The notes beneath the pieces were generated by a model that searched no databases, was not told the origin of the DNA, and was given only the letters and a program-made list of their open reading frames with translations. Positions 58,675 to 64,000 of a stretch of DNA of 64,000 nt are shown one piece after another (position 1 is the stretch's first letter; the number at the start of each line of letters is the position of its first letter). Origin of the DNA: Frigoribacterium sp. Leaf8 (GTDB lineage Bacteria; Actinomycetota; Actinomycetes; Actinomycetales; Microbacteriaceae). The stretch is taken from the NCBI RefSeq assembly GCF_001421165.1, contig NZ_LMKB01000005.1:669631-733630 (forward strand), given 5' to 3'. Both the position numbers and the translations under genes were made by a program.

Positions 58675-59769
58675 TCACTCGCCCTGCGGCTCGTCCGTCT
58701 CGGTCAGGTGCGGGGCGATGTTGCGCGGGTCGAGTGTACCGGCGAGCACCTCGGCCACCTGCTGGACGATGGGCATGTCGACGCCGCGGGACCGCGCGAG
58801 TTCGAGGATCGGAGCGACCGAGGCCAGTCCCTCGGCGGTCTGGTTCATCTGGCGCACGACGTCGCCGAAAGCGTAACCCTGACCGAGAAGTCGACCCGCG
58901 GTGTTGTTGCGCGAGAGGGGCGACTCGCACGTGGCGATGAGGTCGCCCAGGCCAGCGAGGCCGGCGAGGGTCTCGGCCTTGGCCCCGAACGACACCGCGA
59001 ACGCGGTCATCTCGGCCAGCCCGCGCGTGATGATCGAGGCCTTGGTGTTCTCGCCGTACCCCACGCCGTCGACGATACCGATGGCGACGGCGATCAGGTT
59101 CTTGAGGACCCCGCCGAACTCGGTGCCGATCACGTCGGTGTTGACGAACGAACGGAAGTACGGGTTGGTGGCGGTGGCCGCGACCAGGGTCGCCGTGTCG
59201 AGGCTGTACGACGACACGACCGCGGCCGTGGGCTGCCGCTTCGCGATCTCGAGGGCGAGGTTGGGCCCCGACGCGACGGCGATCAGGTCGCGGTCGATGC
59301 CGAGCTCGGCCTCGATCACCTCGCTCATGCGCAACCCGGTGGCCTTCTCGACGCCCTTCATCAGGCTGACGACCGGCACGCCGGACGGGACCATGCCGCG
59401 GATGGCGGTCAGGTTGTCGCGAAGCGTCTGGCTGGGGACCGACAGGTAGACCTGCTCGGCACCCGCCAGGGCCTGTTCAACCGAGGGGGTGGCGACGAGG
59501 GTGCGGGGCAGGTTGATGCCCGGCAGGTAGTCGCTGTTGCGCTTGCTCTCGGTGATCTCGCGGGCCACCTCGGGACGGCGGGCCCAGAGCGTGACGTCCG
59601 CGCCCCCCTCGGCGAGGACCTTGGCGAAGGTCGTGCCCCAGCTGCCCGACCCCAGGACGGCGACCCGGCGCGGGATCGAGTCGCGCATGACGATCGAGAT
59701 CGCCTCGGTCGTGACCGCCCCTTCTCCGAGGGCCTCGATGGCGCCTTCGCGTGACTCGGAGCTACTCAA
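58675..59769 (-). CDS. gpsA: Glycerol-3-phosphate dehydrogenase (NAD(P)+)
   Basis: GpsA reduces dihydroxyacetone phosphate to sn-glycerol 3-phosphate, the backbone PlsC later acylates. The Rossmann motif is VAVLGSGSWGTTFAKVLAEGG, and ASGPNLALEIAKRQPTA and EFGGVLKNLIAVAIGIVDG are family blocks. Two starts are possible. TTG 59769 overlaps the plsC stop and has AAGGAG 10 nt upstream (364 residues). ATG 59688 gives the more usual 337 residues but has no ribosome site. I list the TTG with reserve. Confidence 0.93.
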   Translation of the reverse strand: MSSSESREGAIEALGEGAVTTEAISIVMRDSIPRRVAVLGSGSWGTTFAKVLAEGGADVTLWARRPEVAREITESKRNSDYLPGINLPRTLVATPSVEQALAGAEQVYLSVPSQTLRDNLTAIRGMVPSGVPVVSLMKGVEKATGLRMSEVIEAELGIDRDLIAVASGPNLALEIAKRQPTAAVVSSYSLDTATLVAATATNPYFRSFVNTDVIGTEFGGVLKNLIAVAIGIVDGVGYGENTKASIITRGLAEMTAFAVSFGAKAETLAGLAGLGDLIATCESPLSRNNTAGRLLGQGYAFGDVVRQMNQTAEGLASVAPILELARSRGVDMPIVQQVAEVLAGTLDPRNIAPHLTETDEPQGE

Positions 59770-60544
59770 AGCGGCCTGTCTCCTTCTGGTGGTTCTTGGT
59801 GGGGTTCCAGCGTTCGGCGGGTGCCTTCTCGCCCCGCAGCCGCTCGACCAGCTCGGTGACGGCGTCCATCACCAGGGCGGTGGCGGCCGTGACCGAGGCC
59901 TGGTCGAGGGGACGATCGCGGAAGGCCGAGAGGTCGACGGGGTCGCCGATCACGACGGTGATGCGCTTCCGCGGGAAGGCGTGCAGCCGACTCGAGTAGC
60001 GACCCATGAGGTGCTGACTGCCCCAGTGCGCCATCGGGACGAGCGGCACCCCGGCGACGAGGGCGAGGCGCACGGCACCGCTCTTGCCCTTCATGGGCCA
60101 GAGGTCGGGGTCGCGGGTGAGGGTGCCCTCGGGGTAGACGATCACGCCACCGCCCCGGGCGACGAGCAGACGCCCGGCCGCCAGGGGGTCGTGGTCGTGG
60201 GTGCGACCCGCCCGCTCGACGGGGATGTGCCCCATCGCGTGCATCATGCGACCGAAGACGGGAACCCGGAAGAGGGACGCCTTCGCGAGGAAGCGCGGCA
60301 CCCGCCCGAGGGACCACATCACACGGCCCACGACCACCGGGTCGATGTTCGTGTAGTGGTTCGGGGTCAGCACGAACGCACCCTCGGCCGGCAGCTTGTC
60401 GCCGTCGACGATGTCGATCCGGGCCATCAGGTCGAAGAGCGGTGCCGCCGGAGTCGCGAGGACGCGGAAGAACGCACCCTTCTCCTTGCGACGCCTCCGC
60501 GCCGGGACCGGGACGACGGGAGCGTCGGGGTCGGCTGTCGACAC
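59762..60544 (-). CDS. plsC: 1-acyl-sn-glycerol-3-phosphate acyltransferase
   Basis: The enzyme acylates lysophosphatidic acid to phosphatidic acid, the substrate of CdsA. The 260-residue protein has the acyltransferase motifs NHYTNID (block I), FGRMMHAMGHIPVER (block II) and VIVYPEGTLTRD (block III). It starts at GTG 60544, 7 nt after murA. The basic N-terminal head is followed by one amphipathic or membrane segment. Confidence 0.93.
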   Translation of the reverse strand: MSTADPDAPVVPVPARRRRKEKGAFFRVLATPAAPLFDLMARIDIVDGDKLPAEGAFVLTPNHYTNIDPVVVGRVMWSLGRVPRFLAKASLFRVPVFGRMMHAMGHIPVERAGRTHDHDPLAAGRLLVARGGGVIVYPEGTLTRDPDLWPMKGKSGAVRLALVAGVPLVPMAHWGSQHLMGRYSSRLHAFPRKRITVVIGDPVDLSAFRDRPLDQASVTAATALVMDAVTELVERLRGEKAPAERWNPTKNHQKETGRFE

Positions 60545-60551
60545 CGGCCGA

Positions 60552-61919
60552 TCAGCCCTTGAAGTCGAAGTCGGCGCCCAGCTTGCGCAGCTTCGCGATG
60601 AAGTGCTCGTAGCCGCGGCTGATGATGCCGACGTTGCTGATCTTGGACTCGCCCTCGGCGGTCAGGGCCGCGATGAGGTGGCTGAAGCCGCCCCGCAGGT
60701 CGGGAACGCGGATGTCGGCACCGTGCAGGGCCGTCGGTCCGTTGATGACCGCGGCCTGCTCGAACTCGCGACGCGCGACGCGACGGTCGTGGTCGGGCAG
60801 TCCGTCCTTGTGCACCGTGATGTCGGCGCCCATGTCGTTGAGGGCCTCGGTGAACTGGAAGCGGTTCTCGTAGACCGTCTCGTGCACGACCGAGGTGCCC
60901 TGCGCCTGCGTCAGGGCGACGATGAGCGGCTGCTGCCAGTCGGTCATGAACCCGGGGTGGACGTCGGTCTCGACGACGACGGGCTTGAGCTCGCCACCGG
61001 GGTGGAAGAAGCGGATGCCGTCCTCGTGGACGTCGAAGTCGCCGCCGACCTTGCGGAAGACGTTGAGGAACGTCATCAGGTCTTTCTGGTCGGCGCCCTC
61101 GACGAAGATGTCGCCCTTGGTCGCGAGTGCGGCCGAGGCCCAGCTCGCGGCCTCGTTGCGGTCGTTGATCGCCCGGTGCGTGTAGCCGCGGAGCTTCTCG
61201 ACGCCCTCGATGAAGATCACGCGGTTCGGCTCGACCGAGACGACGGCGCCCATCTTCTGCAGGATCGCGATGAGGTCCATGATCTCGGGCTCGATGGCGG
61301 CGTTGCGCAACTCGGTGACGCCCTTGGCGAGGACCGCGGTCAGCAGCACCTGCTCGGTGGCCCCGACGCTCGGGTAGGGCAGCTCGATGTTGGCACCGGT
61401 GAGCCCGTCGGGCGCGGTGAGGTGGATGCCGTTGTACGACTTGTCGACGACGGCGCCGAAGGCGCGGAGGGCGTCGAGGTGGAAGTCGATGGGCCGGTCG
61501 CCGATGCGGCAGCCGCCGAGGTCGGGGATGAACGCCTCGCCCAGGCGGTGCAACAGCGGCCCGCAGAAGAGGATCGGGATGCGGCTCGACCCGGCGTGGG
61601 CGTCGATCTCGGCGAAGTGGGCGGACTCGACGTTGGACGGGTCGAGGATCATCTCGCCGCGGGCCGGGTCGGTGATGCGCACCCCGTGGACCGAGAGGAG
61701 GCCGCGGACGACGTTGACGTCGCTGATGTCAGGGACGTCCTTGAGGATGCTGGGGGTGTCTCCCAGGAGGGCGGCGACCATGGCCTTCGTGGCGAGGTTC
61801 TTGGCACCGCGCACCTCGATGCGACCGATCAGCGGTTTGCCGCCCCGGATGACGATCTCATCGGAGGTGAGCCCCACACGGGCACCTGCTGCTGCTGCGT
61901 CTTGGACGAGAGAGTTCAC
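60552..61919 (-). CDS. murA: UDP-N-acetylglucosamine 1-carboxyvinyltransferase
   Basis: MurA carries out the first committed step of peptidoglycan synthesis. The 455-residue protein keeps the inside-out barrel features: RGAKNLATKAMVAALL near residue 38 and the loop GGCRIGDRPIDFH with the catalytic Cys that fosfomycin modifies. The GTG at 61919 directly follows the leuD stop codon. A later GTG or TTG is possible, since the first 15 residues look non-conserved. Confidence 0.96.
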   Translation of the reverse strand: MNSLVQDAAAAGARVGLTSDEIVIRGGKPLIGRIEVRGAKNLATKAMVAALLGDTPSILKDVPDISDVNVVRGLLSVHGVRITDPARGEMILDPSNVESAHFAEIDAHAGSSRIPILFCGPLLHRLGEAFIPDLGGCRIGDRPIDFHLDALRAFGAVVDKSYNGIHLTAPDGLTGANIELPYPSVGATEQVLLTAVLAKGVTELRNAAIEPEIMDLIAILQKMGAVVSVEPNRVIFIEGVEKLRGYTHRAINDRNEAASWASAALATKGDIFVEGADQKDLMTFLNVFRKVGGDFDVHEDGIRFFHPGGELKPVVVETDVHPGFMTDWQQPLIVALTQAQGTSVVHETVYENRFQFTEALNDMGADITVHKDGLPDHDRRVARREFEQAAVINGPTALHGADIRVPDLRGGFSHLIAALTAEGESKISNVGIISRGYEHFIAKLRKLGADFDFKG

Positions 61920-62516
61920 TTACTTCACCGGCAATGTCTTCGGGCGCCAGGCGGCGCGGCGGGATTCGAATTCTGTGATGGCCGCTTCGTCGCGGAGGGT
62001 CAGGCCGATGTCGTCGAGGCCTTCGAGGAGTCGCCACTTAGTGTAGGCATCGACTTCGAATCCGACGGTGAGGCTGCCGACCGTGGCGGTCTGCGCCACG
62101 AGGTCGACCGTGATCTCGACGCCCGGCTGCCGGTCGATCTCGGCCCAGATGCGCTCGACGTCGTCCTCGGCGACGGCCGCCGCGAGGAGCCCCTGTTTGC
62201 CGGAGTTGCCTCGGAAGATGTCGCCGAACCGCGAGCTGATGATCACGTCGAAGCCGAAGTCGCGCAGCGCCCAGACGGCGTGCTCACGGCTCGAGCCGGT
62301 GCCGAAGTCGGGACCCGCGACGAGGACGCGCGCGCCCTGGAACTCGGGTCGGTTCAACACGAACTCGGGGTCGTTGCGCCACCCGAAGAAGAGGGCGTCC
62401 TCGAAGCCGGTCTTGGTGACCCGCTTGAGGAACTGAGCCGGGATGATCTGGTCGGTGTCGACGTTCGAGCGCTTCAGCGGCGCGGCGACACCGGTGACGG
62501 TGGTGAACTTCTGCAT
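61920..62516 (-). CDS. leuD: 3-isopropylmalate dehydratase small subunit
   Basis: LeuD forms the swivel domain of isopropylmalate isomerase for leucine synthesis. The 198-residue protein begins [20 protein letters not shown] and contains the substrate loop [17 protein letters not shown]. Its ATG overlaps the leuC stop by one base. It is followed without gap by murA. Confidence 0.97.
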   Translation of the reverse strand: MQKFTTVTGVAAPLKRSNVDTDQIIPAQFLKRVTKTGFEDALFFGWRNDPEFVLNRPEFQGARVLVAGPDFGTGSSREHAVWALRDFGFDVIISSRFGDIFRGNSGKQGLLAAAVAEDDVERIWAEIDRQPGVEITVDLVAQTATVGSLTVGFEVDAYTKWRLLEGLDDIGLTLRDEAAITEFESRRAAWRPKTLPVK

Positions 62517-64000
62517 CAGCGGACCCCTGCCCGATCGGTGCCGTCGGCGAGGACGGGTTCGTCGGACGTGCGGACGGCCGTGGAGGCCGCCGCGTCGTCG
62601 TCGGCCTGGAGGTCCCACGGCGAGGACAGCGTCCCGCGCACCGCGGTGGCCGCGGCGACGAGGGGCGACACGAGGTGCGTCCGACCGCCCTTGCCCTGGC
62701 GACCCTCGAAGTTGCGGTTCGAGGTCGACGCGCATCGCTCGCCCGGTGCGAGCTGGTCGGGGTTCATGCCCAGGCACATCGAGCACCCGGCGAAGCGCCA
62801 CTCGGCACCGAAGGCGGTGAAGACCTCGTCGAGCCCCTCGGCCTCGGCCTCGAGGCGGACGCGAGCCGACCCCGGCACGACCATGACGCGCACGCCCTCG
62901 GCCTTGGTGCGCCCGCGGATGATCGACGCGAACGCACGGAGGTCTTCGATGCGGCTGTTGGTGCACGACCCCATGAACACCGCGTCGACCGGGATGGCCT
63001 TCATCGGCGTGCCGGCCTCGAGGGCCATGTACTCGAGCGCCCGCGTCGCCGCGGCCTTCTCGTTGGGGTCGACGACGGTCTCGGGGTCGGGCACGGAGTC
63101 GCTGAGCGACACGCCCTGGCCCGGGTTGGTGCCCCACGTGACGAAGGGCTCGAGCGTGTCGGCGTCGAGGAAGATCTCGGCGTCGAACACCGCGTCGTCG
63201 TCGGTCGGCAGGGTGTCCCAGTAGGCGATCGCCTCGTCCCAGTCGGCACCCGTGGGGGCGTGCGGACGACCCTGCAGGTAGTCGTACGTGATCTGGTCGG
63301 GAGCGACCATGCCGGCCCGGGCACCCGCCTCGATCGACATGTTGCAGATCGTCATGCGCCCCTCCATCGAGAGGGCGCGGATCGCGCTGCCGCGGTACTC
63401 GAGCACGTAGCCCTGGCCGCCGCCGGTGCCGATCTGCGCGATGACGGCGAGGATGATGTCCTTCGCGGTGACGCCGGGGCGCAGCGTGCCCTCGACGGTG
63501 ACCGCCATCGTCTTGAACGGCTTCAGCGGCAGGGTCTGCGTCGCCATGACGTGCTCGACCTCGCTGGTGCCGATGCCGAAGGCCATGGCGCCGAAGGCCC
63601 CGTGGGTCGAGGTGTGCGAGTCGCCGCAGACGACGGTGATGCCCGGCATGGTCAGTCCGAGCTGCGGGCCGACGACGTGCACGATGCCCTGCTCGGCGTC
63701 GCCCAACGGGTGCAGGCGGACGCCGAACTCGGCCGTGTTGCGACGGAGCGTCTCGATCTGCGTGCGACTGGTGAGGTCGGCGATCGGCTTGTCGATCGCC
63801 AGGGTGGGCGTGTTGTGGTCTTCGGTGGCGATCGTCAGGTCGGTGCGACGCAGCGGCCGATCGGCCTGGCGCAGTCCGTCGAACGCCTGGGGGCTGGTGA
63901 CCTCGTGCACGAGGTGGAGGTCGATGTAGAGAAGGTCGGGGGCGCCGTCTTCGCCCTTGACGACGACGTGGTCGTCCCACACTTTCTCGGCCAGCGTCCT
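62516..64000 (-). CDS. leuC: 3-isopropylmalate dehydratase large subunit, 5' end outside window
   Basis: LeuC is the aconitase-type large subunit with a 4Fe-4S cluster. The window contains all but the first codons: the frame continues through [13 protein letters not shown] to base 64000 and the start lies beyond. Cluster Cys are seen in [13 protein letters not shown] and [14 protein letters not shown], and [12 protein letters not shown] binds substrate. The visible part has 494 residues, so only a handful are missing. Confidence 0.96.
   Translation of the reverse strand, partial: RTLAEKVWDDHVVVKGEDGAPDLLYIDLHLVHEVTSPQAFDGLRQADRPLRRTDLTIATEDHNTPTLAIDKPIADLTSRTQIETLRRNTAEFGVRLHPLGDAEQGIVHVVGPQLGLTMPGITVVCGDSHTSTHGAFGAMAFGIGTSEVEHVMATQTLPLKPFKTMAVTVEGTLRPGVTAKDIILAVIAQIGTGGGQGYVLEYRGSAIRALSMEGRMTICNMSIEAGARAGMVAPDQITYDYLQGRPHAPTGADWDEAIAYWDTLPTDDDAVFDAEIFLDADTLEPFVTWGTNPGQGVSLSDSVPDPETVVDPNEKAAATRALEYMALEAGTPMKAIPVDAVFMGSCTNSRIEDLRAFASIIRGRTKAEGVRVMVVPGSARVRLEAEAEGLDEVFTAFGAEWRFAGCSMCLGMNPDQLAPGERCASTSNRNFEGRQGKGGRTHLVSPLVAAATAVRGTLSSPWDLQADDDAAASTAVRTSDEPVLADGTDRAGVR

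Noticed and set aside
1-64000. tRNA, rRNA, CRISPR, insertion sequence, toxin-antitoxin or defence island
   Set aside because: I saw no cloverleaf-like sequence with conserved TTCGA arms, no spaced repeats, no transposase motif and no recognisable defence gene. A covariance and profile search would be needed to exclude small ones.

Overview
The window is chromosomal DNA of a high-GC actinobacterium, very probably of the family Microbacteriaceae. The basis is strong G/C bias at third codon positions, a GlgE-GlgB alpha-glucan pair, DivIVA-type proteins, DUF2469, DUF3515 and KhpA homologues, and actinobacterial gene orders (yraN-comM-dprA-xerC; DUF177-rpmF-rnc-mutM; leuCD-murA-plsC-gpsA-ddl). I cannot name the genus from the sequence alone. 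I see no rRNA, tRNA, CRISPR array, transposase, integron or prophage. This is mostly core genome with small accessory insertions.

Layout. 1-1105 (minus): two tandem TasA/SipW-type exported proteins, the first cut by the window edge. 1507-5698 (plus): glgE and glgB for alpha-glucan synthesis. 5777-8583 (minus): a CnoX-like thioredoxin/TPR protein and a membrane protein with an internal lipobox. 8825-11840 (plus): a DivIVA-type coiled-coil protein with 25 uninterrupted 11-residue repeats, and an AI-2E-family permease. 11908-18821 (minus): a hydrolase, a small Cys/His protein, a cell-wall lytic-type protein and a DivIVA-like protein, then cdsA-frr-pyrH-tsf-rpsB. 19178-22338: a sugar porter, a secreted M23-like protein and xerC. 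22389-31509 (minus): dprA-comM-yraN, DUF2469, rnhB-lepB, rplS, then trmD-rimM-khpA-rpsP. 33050-45770 (minus): ffh, ftsY, smc, mutM-rnc-rpmF-DUF177. Plus-strand cassettes (map; ybdK; lipB-lipA; terC-phosphatase) separate parts of this translation/secretion/chromosome backbone. 45782-53256 (minus): a TgpA transglutaminase/DUF58/MoxR operon with coaD, then recG. 53318-58584: an acyl-CoA dehydrogenase, rsmD, thiL, a DUF3515 lipoprotein and ddl. 58675-64000 (minus): gpsA, plsC, murA, leuD and leuC, which runs off the right edge.

How the genes fit together. One group serves ribosome assembly and translation (S2, EF-Ts, RRF, L19, S16, L32, RimM, TrmD, KhpA, RsmD). One serves membrane targeting and secretion (Ffh, FtsY, LepB). 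One serves phospholipid and wall precursors (CdsA, PlsC, GpsA, MurA, Ddl). One serves DNA maintenance (SMC, XerC, RecG, MutM, DprA, ComM, RnhB).

Two regulatory themes stand out. First, many genes look leaderless: a TANNNT hexamer lies 6-8 nt before the start codon, and at 56806-56815 two divergent hexamers share one TA. Second, the terC gene has a leader with the hallmarks of the yybP-ykoY manganese riboswitch. A 9-mer, GGAGGCGCG, occurs at least 32 times on the two strands, several times more than composition predicts, and forms both arms of one terminator. I found no convincing new defence or metabolic system.
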